Shown here one piece after another: positions 34,201 to 45,770 of a DNA stretch of 64,000 nucleotides. The DNA lies in NCBI GenBank assembly GCA_023159155.1, contig JAJNNX010000023.1, positions 310,001-374,000 on the forward strand. The letters are read 5' to 3'. Numbering within the stretch: position 1 is the stretch's first letter; the number at the start of each line of letters is the position of its first letter. The notes beneath the pieces are model-generated. The model was not told where the DNA came from and made no database searches. It saw only the letters and a list, made by a program, of their open reading frames with translations. Made by a program: the position numbers and the translations under genes. Origin of the DNA: Ustulina deusta (taxonomy: Eukaryota > Ascomycota > Sordariomycetes > Xylariales > Xylariaceae).

Positions 34201-34507
34201 CGGAGGGGTTCGTGCACGCGTACAACCCGACAGATCGACTTTCCTTGGTCGCACATACGCCCTCTCGGTAACAACCATCCAGTATAGCTGGGTTTGGGGC
34301 ACCTTATTGGCGGTGTTGGTCATGATGCTGGCCGTCATTATCGCCGAGGGCAGACTATATGCCCACTGGAAGGCTGCCAACGCAAGTACTCGGGCCTTGT
34401 ACATGTCCATGGACCGCCGGCCGACTGTATGTCTGGGTGTACCCTACATGGACTATTTCTGGCATACCGTTCGACTTGTGTTCACGGGCCAATGGAAATT
34501 TCCTTGA
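31226..34507 (+). CDS. Long coiled-coil protein with C-terminal membrane anchor
   Basis: A single-exon protein of 1093 residues. A short helical head (about 1-60) is followed by almost continuous predicted coiled coil (about 60-950). This is rich in Glu, Lys, Arg, Leu and Gln, with a Ser/Gly/Pro-rich break near 270-320. Between about 600 and 850 there are imperfect repeats built around ENxRLxxEN and CERERERL, a (Asp-Ala)n run near 640, and Gly/Asp-rich linkers. A single hydrophobic helix (WVWGTLLAVLVMMLAVIIA, about 1020-1038) lies 53 residues from the end. This gives the shape of a tail-anchored tether or golgin-like organelle protein. No family is recognised, and the cargo or membrane is unknown. 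The GC-rich second half (from about 32.9 kb) looks expanded by internal duplication. Confidence 0.85.
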   Translation: MATQGGFIDTKGVAAETLAALSKALGVEEGTSIPQNVFDAINKLLEAHFKQYNKSRHDLVVLYERSKKEYTDLKTSMDKQSDDYKKQIENEKRLKDEEIEAAVAFHKKLRDDVTRDADAAQDRIETERDELEKKKKEAKDEIDKYKKEALEAQEDRAGAIAALEEEQVTVSELQNTINSLEKSNSEIQVESRGWEKEAKFTAKLREKAEIELADCRAEAEPTKQKNRELERELDRSKKELQRAEQTIAEQEQMIKTSQSQLQDRTEELARYKPSTPMGSGSSGSPAVVQGLGDQIGDRDGESTPSPVSTRSRRSAKSGLGISQSLEVDKWEDKYQQLQAEVESDHIPRKVHEQAITDKTKELEDIKAERDNVQKAQENYQTALKKLQDELAKREKEDKSAKKDEVTAKELKAKIKELGKKIASLETEANAHKAEIAKQKDRIQDQEKQLKLDKERIGKLEQRERQQQTTIASQQTKIAELKNQAAASGPEAKKLSDDLKQAQADLAAARKDADDANAELQNERGALTAVQGEIKRLKKALEEYRRGSAEDKKFRADQEKTIKNLKDGINRLEKAAAEHRDEISLLTKQNARLGAERERLQGEVKRLQTENQRCADENGRLEDENNRLEDENKKNAGAGAGADADADADADADVNLERLRDSERERKKLQKQNARLAAENQGLAAENKRLGEADREREKLQDELSPLVARNQRLEAENQRLRESGQELRDEVARLAAAASGPGDGDDDRLGNCERERERLRGENARLLAENERLETENGRLGDCERERERLQDEVARLGGGGDGGGGPGDGGGSGDGDEGDRGRLVDCERARARLQTERRRLELENMRLQDEIRTYRAERQALRDALADQGSVIDGSAQQAERTQAALNEQITIFGTAQQDLMRSIEAMRERAISQGRSAADTNRGLNMAAREIDRYKTLVQSLTVERDLLQDEVRLCVEAQRRARQRARESAAAAAGGAGAGTGAGGGGVNNGGVRARVQPDRSTFLGRTYALSVTTIQYSWVWGTLLAVLVMMLAVIIAEGRLYAHWKAANASTRALYMSMDRRPTVCLGVPYMDYFWHTVRLVFTGQWKFP

Positions 34508-35765
34508 TTGATGGATGGCCTACAGCGACTTTCGATCTTGCTAGGTTTAGGTATTAGTGATTAAGGAGTAGATAGCGCAGTGAGGAATCGGAGGCGCGCA
34601 CCGGCCCGGGATGGGGATCCAGTCCGCTCCGGCCATCTCGGATCCACAGCATGGCATGCCTACACATTGTATGATTAATTATCATCATCCCCTGAATTAC
34701 GACTGTAGTGTAGTCTGAAACAAAACATCCACTACATTGCAACTGCACTACATTACATGACACTAGTGTACACCGCCCATGTACAATTGTGAGGAGAATC
34801 TGTGAGGCAAGGTACTTTTGGTTACAGTAATTAGGGGGTTGCTATTTAGTGAAGGCAGGCTTCGAAAGGTATGAAGGCCGTGACAGATATGAGAAGGCAA
34901 ACAAGGGAGCCTTCATCGGCATTTGTAGTGTATAGTAACATCGTGAAGACACGTTGTCTGTTACGTAGACCTACGCTGCCTAATGTAGGTACTGCAACCC
35001 ATACACTAGAGGTGGTGTCGTATTAGGTATTTGAATTTCATCGTTCCCTCTGGCTGTAACTGGCTATAGACTGTGCACCAAACCTGTAATCTGTAATTTG
35101 TTGCTGCAAGAATTACCAACAATTTCAGCCGTCGGGTTCGCAGTGTATATCGAAATATATACGAGTCCGGTGGTTTATCTCCTTCTTTTATTTAATTTGC
35201 TGTCCTTCATCCCCTATTCTCCGCTTAGCGCAGACAAATTCTTAAATACAATGTATTTGATATTCAAATCGCAAATCGATAGCATAAAGCGCCTGAAACC
35301 CGAGAACGGGTATGCACATTCCAAATAACGCCGCGTTTGTGCTGCGGAAAAGGACTTAGTGTCGCGTGGTTGGATGCATTGGTGCGACCTGATCTAACGC
35401 TTAGTGGGGGCACAACGGCTATGCCATAGGTGTATAGTGTACACTACTGTACAGTACTTACAACTGATACACTAAGGCAGCACGCTGCATGAGTACAGTG
35501 CTTGTTTTAACAGCATTTCATTCCCTTAGTATATACTACATACGCGTAGCTGATGTTGATTTACAATAAGCACATGCACTATCTGCGTGGCGCTAGGTGC
35601 ACTACTGCCTTGATGGATACGAAGTAGTATGCCGCAGGTGAGCCATTCCTGCTACCAGCGGTGCCTAATCGAAGAGAAGAATGCCCTGGGTAGAGTATCA
35701 GGTCACAGATCAATCACTATTCAACAAATAGTGTACAGTGCGAGTGATGATTATTATACCTCGGT

Positions 35766-35795
35766 ACACTACACTACACAACAGTAGTGTAGTGT
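35766..35795. repeat. Perfect 12-bp inverted repeat (hairpin)
   Basis: ACACTACACTAC (35766-35777), a 6-base loop ACAACA, then GTAGTGTAGTGT (35784-35795). The arms are exact reverse complements. It is the most ordered copy of the word family scattered through 34.7-36.7 kb. Confidence 0.9.
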
Positions 35796-36160
35796 GCCTA
35801 CAGGACTACTTTAACCCGGTAGTACAAGACTATATGTAAATAACACTTTGTGTATTCTTGGCAAAACCGTTATCTTTGTTATTTTTGGCTACACTAGATG
35901 CAAGAAGACAGAAACAACTTGTACATAGGTACACTACGTTCCTGAAATGAGAGATATTTCTTGGCCAACAAGCTTAAGTTTAAGATGAGATCGGCATAAA
36001 TCCTTCCATCCAAGAATCTAGACGAATCGGGCTCTTTAGCGTAACAACTAATGATATATATCTCCAATTCAGGCATTGTATACTGCACTACGGAGTCTAG
36101 CTCGTCACGTACTAACAATATTGCATGATGTCATGAAACTGTCACCATTACCTCGGTACA

Positions 36161-36201
36161 GTATACTATACTATACTATACTATACTATACCTACTATAC
36201 T
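36161..36201. repeat. (CTATA)n microsatellite
   Basis: About five tandem CTATA units with degenerate flanks (TATAC, CTACTATAC). Simple repeat in intergenic DNA. Confidence 0.85.
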
Positions 36202-36690
36202 AGTATACCGGGATTGACTTTGGCTATGCTATAAGTAATAAGTTGTCAGTGCTTGTAATGCATTATCAAAGTCATCAAACTCGCCTGAACAGCTTCCATT
36301 ACCTAGACGTTAAGAACTAGGCGCCAAGTATTTCGTCTTCAGAAGCCGTACACGCAGTACATTAGGTATACAACCCAGCATGGAGATAACGCGGGCAAGA
36401 TTTGTTAAGATTTGTTACCTACCATGTAATGTAGCAGCCCTGTTCAGCCCTGGCAGACATTCCAAATTTTGACAAATCTCATTTCGGGTCACAAGCTGTC
36501 GTCAGCAACGCGCTTACACTACCTATCGCCCACTCGAGAAATCCTAAAACGGAAGTCCATTTGAAAGAAAAAAAAGAGAGGCAAAAAAAAAAAATTTACC
36601 CCCCAAAAAGAAAAAAAAAGACGGTAATTAGGGGTGGTCCCCTATAGTGTAGTGTAATGTACACCGTACAGTGGCACTCCCCAGGTTGAC

Positions 36691-37827
36691 ATGACAATGT
36701 CGAGAGCTGCCTCATTGGCGCCAAGGCAGTTCACTGTCGCTAAGAAATCATTCTTAAGCTCCCCCTGCGCCCTTCCCCGACCTTCCTACCATCTATCCCT
36801 CTTTCGAGAAATAATAACAGCCAGATCTCTCTTCACTTCTGTGTCGAAGCCACCCAGAGTGAACACTTCCACTCGTACCACTCCTCCCATCCTCCCCATA
36901 ACCCATCGACGCACCGTCACCATGTCTGAGAAGCTCATCCCGAAGAACCCTTCATCGGTTCAGGTGATCCGTAACGTCACCCCCAACGTCGTTACTGTCT
37001 CCGTACCTTTCTTGCGATTCGAGAAGATCCCCATCGGTGGTCGTGCTACTATCAGTATGTCAATCCTTACCTACTTACCTACCACGCCCTGTGTTCATAT
37101 CATCAGCTAACCAAGCAACGCAACAGTCAAGCTGACCTCGGGCGCCATCGCCGTCTTCTCCCCCGTCGCTTTGACCGACGAGGTGAAGGCCAAGATCACC
37201 GAGCTCGGCGGCAACGTCGGTTACCTCATTGCCGGTGATCTCGAACATCACATCTTCCTGACGCAATGGAAGACCGAGTACCCTGCCGCCAAGCTGGTCG
37301 GTCCCAAGGGTCTTCCCGAGAGGCGTAAGGCGATCACCAACGACCCCATGATCGGCCACGAGGAGTTCGACTTCCTCTACGACGAGACCAACGCGCATTC
37401 CGCCACCATCAGCGACGAGTTCGCCGCCGACTTCGAGGTCGAGCTGGTCAACGCCCACCCGAACAAGGAGATCGTGCTCTTCTACAAGCCCGAGAAGGTC
37501 CTGGTCGAGGCCGACCTGATGTTCAACCTGCCCCCGACGGAGCAGTACTCCAAGGTGCCCGAGGCGGAGAAGAAGGGCGGCGGCCTGCTCAAGAAGATCT
37601 TCTACGCCCTCAACACCACCGTCGGCCCCGCCAAGGGCCACAAGCGCCTCCTCTGGTACGCCATCAGCAACGGCGCCAAGGACCGCCCCGGCTTCGACGA
37701 GAGCGTCAAGCGCATCCACGCCTGGGACTGGACCACCCTGATCCCCTGCCACGGCGACACCATCGAGGGCACCGCCAAGGAGACCTTTGCCAAGATCTTC
37801 GACTGGCATATCAACGGCAAGAAATAA
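36691..37827 (+). CDS. DUF4336 protein, metallo-beta-lactamase-like fold
   Basis: Two exons, 36691-37054 and 37127-37827, give 354 residues from the first ATG, or 277 from the in-frame ATG at 36922. The 72-base intron has GTATGT, GCTAACC and ACAG. The DUF4336 domain runs from SVQVIRNVTPNVVTVSVPF to the end: GDLEHHIFLTQWKTEYP, PNKEIVLFYKPEKVLVEADL and LIPCHGDTIEGTAKE are conserved blocks. DUF4336 is related to metallo-beta-lactamases, but the full HxHxDH cluster is not seen, and only a few His/Asp (DLEHH, CHGD) remain. The longer form adds an Arg/Ser-rich presequence-like N-terminus, while ATG 36922 sits in a stronger context (GTCACCATGTCT). Two isoforms, mitochondrial and cytosolic, are possible. 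Codon use is strongly biased to C-ending codons, suggesting high expression. Confidence 0.88.
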
Positions 37828-39381
37828 ATTAAAAACCCCAAAACTCTTTTTACCGCCCCCCCGACCCAATCAGTATTTTGCGAACAAGAAAAAAAAAAAC
37901 ATAACCCAAACCCCGCGCGTCGTTTGAAAAATTTACCGAGGAAAAAAGGCTTCTCTTTTTTGACTCTTTTTTTTACTAAGCAAAAATTCTCTCGATACCC
38001 CCTCTATGATACCAATGGATGTAATATGAAGCCAGTTAGATGAAAGGGACGGATGGATAGGATGAGAATGAAGGCTGGGGCTGTTGTTGCTGCTGCTGTT
38101 GTATGAGGATAGCCTTGACTAGATAGTTGCATGATACCAATTGCATAGACTTTTTTCTTGTTGTCTATAACACATCCCATGTTCCTGCGCATGTGCCTTG
38201 CGTGACGACACTATGTTCTGCATTGGATGGAGAGGTTCCAGTTGTCCAGAAGTGGTATGTTGATAATATCGTCAGCTTCGAGGATTTAGAATGCCACCAG
38301 GTGTGTCAGAACGGGGGGTCTCATGCTGTCGTGTACCGTACCTACAATGCTAAGAGTGGGCCTGTCGTCCCATGTTGGTATAATTAGGCATATGTTGTAG
38401 GATTCAGCTACGTATATTAAGATGCAGGTTTACTAAGCCCATCTGCATTACCTACATGACGAAGTAGCTCCCTAGTAATTCCTTACGTTGAATCTTCTCA
38501 GCCCGGCTGCCGATCGATGTCTACTACGGAGCACATCACGTCAACGTAAGATACTAGATCGTAGTTTGATGCACACCACGTCATAGTCGTATCTACCATC
38601 ATCCTGTCCCTGCCTATTATTCTGCTAGAATGGCAACTGGATGCGAAAATGAATAGCCCAAGAGGAAGAGAAAAGGAAGAAAAGAGAGAGTTTACGTCAA
38701 TAAACACCAGGAAATGAAGAGATCAAGTTGAACACGACAGACAGATGTATGAACACAGTCAGTCTGTCAGTCACCTATTATTAAATTGCTGTTTACAACG
38801 CTCTCGGGGTTCTCTGGATTACGATAGCAGTTCATACCAAGTCTAGACAAATCCATCCCCCATTTCCTTCCCCCCCTTTCTTGCTTGTGTTCTTCCACAT
38901 CTGCCTTTCTTCACACAGCCAGCTGCGGGATCGACTTAACCTGATTGCCCTTCCTCTCGACAGTTACCGTCTGAACGGTACACTTCTCTGGAATATTGTC
39001 ATGTCCATTTGGAGAGACTTGGGCTCTTGTTTAATCAAGGCTTAGGTGAGGAATTCATCCATCTAAGAACCTTGAGTCTTTCAAGTGCCAAATAATGTGC
39101 TCTCGCTATCAAAGACGATGAAGTTCTTGCAAAAACAAAAAAAGGATTAATCGTGCTCGAAATGCAACTGTTAGAATGAGAAGTCTATGCCAGCAAGATT
39201 GACAACCAAGAAAGTGCGCTTGCCATGCTGTTGAGATGGTATGATTATCCAGTATTCCTGGTCCTACAAGATATTGATTCCGAGTCAAGAGCTTCGGACT
39301 TATGACCGATTTGAGAGCATAAATATACTAGCCCGAAGGTAACCTATCTTGCGATTCAACCAGAAATAGAATTGGTTTCAA
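37828..39381. other. Convergent 3' flanks, DUF4336 gene and ROM2
   Basis: 1.55 kb. It contains an A-tract near 37889-37900, T-rich stretches near 37955, a (GTT/GCT) run near 38082-38101 and no supportable gene. The 86-residue frame at 38127-38387 has no domain. Confidence 0.4.
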
Positions 39382-42300
39382 TCACTGTAGAGTTGGCATC
39401 TCGGATTTTCGGGTGCTCTTCCAGAAATCGATGGCAGCAACCACATCGTGGCCAGCTTCATCTTCATATGCAAATAATATCTAAATAAAATTAGTATTCA
39501 GAAGACGTATGTGTGTGTGTATGTGTGTGTGGACAGTCGCCTTACCTCGTGTGTGCTACTGTGGAGCAGCCTAATGTTCTTGTGAGGAACAATATGTATA
39601 GCTCCGTTCTCAATGTTCCTTAACTCGATGAAATTTGGCTCAAAGGCTAAAATCCAAGGATAGGACAGAGCAAAAGATTGTGGCGTTCCCTCCCAATCAA
39701 TTCGCCATTCTGGTCTCGCCCTCCAGCCGTTTCGATTGACGAAAAAGGAGAAGTCGGTATAATTCAACAAGAACTCTCCATTGAGACGTTCAATATGAAC
39801 CGGCTTAGTACCTTCTTTTCTTGCGACGAAGTCTAGTGATGTATCGGCTTGATCGAGGAGTGATTGTGTCTCTAGTGTTTCAAGCGAGACAACCTCAAAG
39901 CCTCTCGCACATGCTACACAAAGCTTGCTCTTGAGGAAATGGACGGATGAAGCTTCGGTGGGAATGTAGAACTCTTTGAACGCCTTAAGTTCATCTTGTC
40001 CAGCATTAAACATCTTGCCGAATCCTTTCTGTTTCTTACCCTTGCTCATGGAGTCATTGGGTTCGTAGACTTTGATCGTGGTCGAGAGTGCGCTTGGTTT
40101 CGCGCAACACACTAGATGTCGTCCTAGACAGATACCAGTCTTGAAGAAGTTACAGTTGCTCTGAATCTTCTTTGGACGTTTTGCTAATGCTGGTTCATTT
40201 GGATCTAATGCTGCAAGGGGGTAGGATAGAAGTGATTTGTTAGACAGAACTAGCAGCAGACCGTATTCTTCTAAAACGTCCACTTGAGTGACATGTTGTG
40301 CCTCAATGACACGTCTAGGTTGACTCTCTTTGGCTTTCCGATCGGAGACGTAGATGCCGTGATCAGTTGCATATATCAATTTACGGCCACCATCTGATCA
40401 TGTTAGCGTAAAGTTGCTAATCCAATTCGTACTACTGCTTACCGTATGGTGTGACGGAGTTTACAAGATTGCCGACTTGGAAGAAGTTTTGAGATAGTAT
40501 GTTGACATTGAAGAAATCAGCTCGTGCTCGTAGTCGTTGTTGAGCTGCGTCGATGAATTCGAGCCACTTCTGCCGAGCAGCTTGATTCGAAGCATACAAC
40601 ACTTGTTCGTAGTAATTCCTGCCGAGATGACGGAAAGTTATCGGCCAACCCTCTGATGTCTTTTTATCCGTGTTACCTCCACGGAATGGTAAGGTTGATG
40701 AGGCTCGTTTTACTCCAGACTGAGGAATAACCTCTTCCATCTCTTTAATAGACAACAACTCCAAGGGTATAGGCTAAAGTGATTTGATAATTAGTCTTAA
40801 ATTTAGAAGAACAGTCATGGTAGTAAAACGTACCCTTCGATAAGTCTTCACTTCCTCCGTCTTGCCTTGTTGTTTGATCCTCACAAGCAAAACAGCATGG
40901 TCGAATAAAAATGCTGTTATATCGGTAGGGTCTGTTGGCCCTTTCTTGAATTGTGTCTTGAAAACCAATTCACGTCCTTCATCCGTTAGTTTCAAGTCGA
41001 CTTTATCGGCAGGACGGAATTTGAGTTGTTCATGTAGACGGCGTAGGTTAAATCGGTTCTCAGCTTTACCAGACTCGGCATTGACTCGGCTCAGAAGATC
41101 TCTGATCATCACCAGGACCTTGGGAATATCTTCCTTATCTGCACTTCCATCCTCGGTATACTTCAAAACGTTTTCCAGTAGGAGAGGGTAACGAGCTAAT
41201 CTAGTAGTAGGTTTTGTTAGATAACCATTCAGTTCCAGTTTTCTTGATTCTTTCCTCCGCTCAATCTCATCGACAAATTTGGAAAAGTATGGATTGTTGG
41301 ATCTTTCGTTCTCAAACTCAAACTTGGCTTCCAATTGTTTAGAACCATATAGAATGAATGGTTCAAACTGAGGTGCGATCTCGAGGAAAATGTCACCAAT
41401 GTTCTTCACAACCGGATGCCGTTGTTGTCGTTCCGTCAACGCCCTAGCAAACCGGGAGCTCACCGAGTGAATGCTTGGGTGGTCGATGACGTTGCTGAAA
41501 ATAAGTTGAACGACACGTTCTTTCCTTTGCACAGGTATAGGTGATCCCTTTGATCGGAGAGGTAGAATCCAGAAGTCTCGGAGATATTCCAAATCTTTGA
41601 CGAAATCCCTTTCGGTGTAGCATATTTCAGAGATAACTTCTTGTCGTTTCTGTTCCCTGTCGCTAACACTTTCAGCAATCTCCTTAGGGACAGTGTTGAT
41701 CCAGAGCTTCTGCTCATCAGTCTGGTCGACGTCGTCGTTGACGATAACATCTTGATCCTTCTTCAAGCCAACTTGTGGTTTGAGGTTGAGACGAGAGACT
41801 TGTTCCAACCTTCGTGGGCAGGCGATGGAGTAACATAGCTGGTCTCTGGTACAAGTGGGGGAGTAACATTCTGAGAGTAAAACAAATACACCGTCGACAG
41901 GTGGTTTGTCTTCTGGCTCATCCATGAGGGTTTCCCTAAACTGGTACATCTCCGATGCCGAGTCTCGTAATCTATGTTCGTATGTGACATCGTGGAAGAA
42001 CTTTTGCGCATCGAGCGCTCGACCTAATAACAGAGCCAAGTTTCTGTCTGTCGTCCTAATGATGTATGAGAGCACATCCACCGCTTCCGAACCACTAAAG
42101 GCATTCTTGTATGTCAGCTCGTTCTTGGTTCGCTCCCCAACTATTATCTTCTGACGGAAACACTCGGCGACTCGAGATAGTAGGGCGGGGTAAACGATGG
42201 GAGATCGAATCTTTGCGGTCGGGGGTCGCTCACCCTCAGGCGACCTGGGATTCGATGTCCGATGAACAAGTTGCTGCCGAGCTTGCTCGGAATTTTCGGG

Positions 42301-43242
42301 TACGATTGTGCTAGCCATTGACATAGTGCGGCTATGGTCAGTGACAGTGACAGATGAGGCCATGCTCATCGTCCTCGTAGCGGAACCCGGGGTTTGGGAA
42401 TAGCCATTATATCCGTTCATGGGTGGCATCTCGTTCGAAGGCGCCCTCATTCGGTTTGGAATAACGCGACCGCTCATTGTTTGATGCGCATCGCGCTCTT
42501 GAGGATATCCAGTCATGGACATGGATCTGTCATCATGGCGTTCGGGCACAACTCGACCTTGAGCAGTAGTTCGTGACATAGGGTTAGGGATTTGGTTGGG
42601 GGGATGTCGAAACTGCTGAGGTGTCTGGTACGAATTTGGTGGAGGTTGGTACATGGGTTGGCGTGGGGTGGTTGCAAGAGACTGTGAGCGATATGGGTCA
42701 TCTCGGAGAGCAGGTCCTGGCGGAGGACCACCCTGATAATACCTGGGCACTGGATTTCGTGGGGGGTATTGTTGTTGCGGAGGCGGTCCTCTCGAGTCGT
42801 ACCGAGCCGAACCCTGAGGTGGAGGGCCGGGATAGGGTCTCTGGTTCGGACCTGGTTGTTGTCGCGCATACGGATCTCCTCGCATAGGCGGAGGGGGATG
42901 TCCGCCCGACGGATTCCTTTGACTTTGGTAATATCCATTGGCCATACTCGCATCCATGGTTCGAGTTCGATGGGATACAACGTCTTCATAACCCCCGGCA
43001 CGTTGGGGTCGTGGCGGTGCCCGTTGTTGCATGTCGTGGGGAGGGCCGTTGGACATGGAAGACATGGAAGACATTGTGTGTGTCCTTTCGCTCTGCGACA
43101 TCATATTGTTGTTGGAGGGAGCGGCTGGAGTGCCTGTACGACCGGGAGGGGGTTGAGCCCCGAAGATGTTGGAGAAAGCGGCATCTCGTTGGTTGCCAGA
43201 TGGTGGACCGTATCGACGTTGATCGTACTGGTAATCAGCCAT
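39382..43242 (-). CDS. ROM2: Rho1 guanine nucleotide exchange factor (ROM2-type)
   Basis: Four exons, 43242-40834, 40773-40443, 40393-39546 and 39480-39382, give 1228 residues, and every junction keeps frame. The N-terminal ~345 residues are Pro/Gln/Ser-rich and disordered. Then come a DEP domain (about 350-435, KNAFSGSEAVDVLSYII), the Dbl-homology RhoGEF domain (about 534-735, beginning RQEVISEICYTERDFVKDL), a PH domain (about 765-910) and a C-terminal citron-homology (CNH) domain (about 915-1225, starting DGGRKLIYATDHGIYVS). This is the full architecture of yeast Rom1/Rom2 and fission yeast Rgf proteins. They activate Rho1 for beta-1,3-glucan synthesis and the cell-wall-integrity MAP kinase pathway. 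Exon 4 (33 codons) completes the CNH domain. Intron 3 carries a GT-rich repeat. Confidence 0.95.
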
Positions 43243-45770
43243 GTTGCTGTCCTACGAATCGACCCAGTAGTTAGCGAGGGAGTCTCAACATGGACGAGCA
43301 TCGACGCAACGGAGAGCTACAGATGATCTATGAGGCTGATAGGGGAGCATAGCGTTACACAGCACAAACAATACACGTTATCCGTGGGTCAAGTTCCAAA
43401 CCGGATTGGGCCGGAGAGAAGCTGATCAGATGATAGCTGCAGTATCATCTAGGATGGCAGGCTAACAGACAAACAGGCAGGCTTGCCGGCTTGCCGGCTG
43501 TTGGAAAAAGGGACAAAACTGAATTCGACTTACTCGTGCTAAGCCTAGGCGGCCGCAAGCCTAGACAGAGAGGCTGGCGGCTCTCGTCTTTGGAAAAGAA
43601 GAGTAGGGTAGAAAGGGAGGAGGTAGAAAGGTAGGAGGTAGGAGGTAGGAGGTAAGAGTATGACAATATGACCACGATAGGTGGTTGTCGTCGAAGCGCA
43701 CGATCTGGGATGTGTTCGTGGTTGCTGGTGTTCCTCCTCCTCAAACCACCACCAATTCCGACTCGGGGGTATCACAGGTAGACTGTAGGAAGGAAGGAAT
43801 GCCTTGTCCCCTCCCGGAATAGCCGACGGAGTCAGGTGTTGCTATCGAGATCGCGAGCGACGGTGAATACGACTCCTACTTGGTAGGGAGGCAGATGTGG
43901 ACGGTGGAGATGGGCTTTTTGGTTGGTGTACCTCAGCAGGTTGGGTTCGGTAGGTTGGAAATAACATGGAGTGGGTTGGTAGGAGTGGCACTTCAGACTG
44001 ATAAGACTGATAGACCGCTAAGATAGGACTAGCGCCTCTCTTGTTTTTAAAGAAACGGTCAGGACGCATCCTTGATTGCCGCGGGTTTCGCAGGCTGTAC
44101 CTTTCCGATTAACGCCGAGACTAGCCCACATGCTAGGTGATTCTATTCTTCTGGAGGCAGCCGACACCACCATTGCTAGGATTGCTCTTAGTGGCCTCTA
44201 GCGCTCTGACTGTCACTTTAACATGCATACATCCCCCCCCTCCCCAGCTTTAAGCCTTCTGTCTGCAGATAGGAACTTGAAGTATACTTAAGTTGGTAAG
44301 TCTACCTACCTAGGTACTTAGTAGATAACATGTTCAAGTTTAATTGAAACTCGACTAGAACACACACAACACATTCTTTTTTACACTACCTACCTACCTA
44401 CTTATAAGTTGGAACATAATTCATAGCATATACTAGAAGAAGAGGATGTCTCCTGTCCATTCAGGCAGCCATTGTTATGTATACTCGGTACATATAAATT
44501 CCTGACTGGGTTATATGTTCGGTTTTTGAATGGCAACTTGTTGTTTCATGAACCTGCAGTGCAGCTCTAAGTTCTATACACAGCATTCGGTATCCCCGGT
44601 CATCACGCATCCCGGCCCGATTCCGAATATCCAAATATCTGGGTGTCATCAATGATCCTATTGCTCAGTTATAATCCTACGATAACTCAGGGGCTAGGTT
44701 ATGTATTGGCAAAAACGATGATCCTCGAATCCGCTAAAGCTGCTCTAGAGCCAAGTAAGTCATTGTGTAAGTAGGTGTCCTCTTGTAACTACGCTAGGCA
44801 CCTTACCGACTGTTGTCGCGTTCCGCGTATACATGGTCTCAACCTTGAAGCAAAGTGGAGCTCTGCATTAGGTTTAAGGGGTTGAGGTGTGTCCCTGCAA
44901 AATAATCTACGTGGTGTGTGCACTAGATGAACAACTTGAGGAAGGTTCAACCAGAATCGTTCCATCATTCCAGCCGAAAGTCCGAGCTCAAGAAGATGGG
45001 TCGTTTGCCCTATGCCACCACAACATTAGAACCTCTTGAGATAGGTTTTATTGTACTGAATTAAAATAGGAATTCTACCTTGGCCATGCCGCGTTTAGCC
45101 TGAGCCTGGCCTAGGCAGGACCCACTCATGCACGAGTTAAAATGAGCAGACGTTATCCAATAGGTACACGTATACAATATTCAACGTTCTTAAGTGTTAA
45201 TTGTTAGGCTCAAACTATTATATAATACTTAATTGCTTGATGTAAAAAGTCTTTATACTTTAAATAATAACAAGGAATACATTATAAATATGATATCTTC
45301 TAACATTACTTATTTATAGAAATTTTATATTAATAGGTCTGTCGAAGATCAGCCTGATACCATGATCGTAAAACCAAACACATGCCAATCAACTAACTAC
45401 ATTGGAGAGCTGATGGATTGCACGGAACATTAAGCAGTTTTTACACAACTCGTATATCGGTATTAAAACAAGATAGAATATTCATAACTGCCATCTTTAC
45501 TATTTTCACATTGCTTAGCTGACTCTAGACGCGTCCCCCCTTTCTAACGATGAGAGTGTCACCGAAGCAGTTGAGCTGAGAGTAATTTTGTTGACTTGAA
45601 ACTGGCAAGTTAGACAGACCTAAAATATACGATCGGTAACTATTTAGAGTCACTTCTCAAAAAGACAACGCGTTCGCTAGCTGTGTAGTTCCTCTGGAAT
45701 TGCCTGATCACTTCCAGTTGTTACATTGACAACGCGAGACATCTAGGTACCTCAGTTTCGTGTTTGCGCC
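43243..45770. other. Upstream region of ROM2 and AT-rich spacer
   Basis: 2.5 kb. It contains GGTAGGAGGTAGGAGG repeats near 43618-43655, a CTACCTACCTAC tract near 44388, and a strongly AT-rich segment at about 45180-45330. No gene is supportable. The AT-rich patch may be an old repeat-induced-mutation target. Confidence 0.4.

Larger units (their letters stand above)
34508..36690. other. Intergenic desert with ACACTAC/GTAGTGT motifs
   Basis: 2.2 kb without a supportable gene. It holds many copies of GTAGTGT/ACACTA-type words, a perfect 12-bp inverted repeat at 35766-35795, a CTATA repeat near 36165-36190 and A-tracts at 36568-36622. The 76- and 74-residue frames at 35098-35328 and 35894-36118 have no domain. 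Confidence 0.5.

Noticed and set aside
37075..37869. 264-residue antisense frame opposite the DUF4336 gene
   Set aside because: Mirror of strongly C-ending codons in the real gene.
42513..43326. Several frames of 60-185 residues over the ROM2 N-terminus
   Set aside because: Shadows of its Pro/Gln-rich coding sequence.
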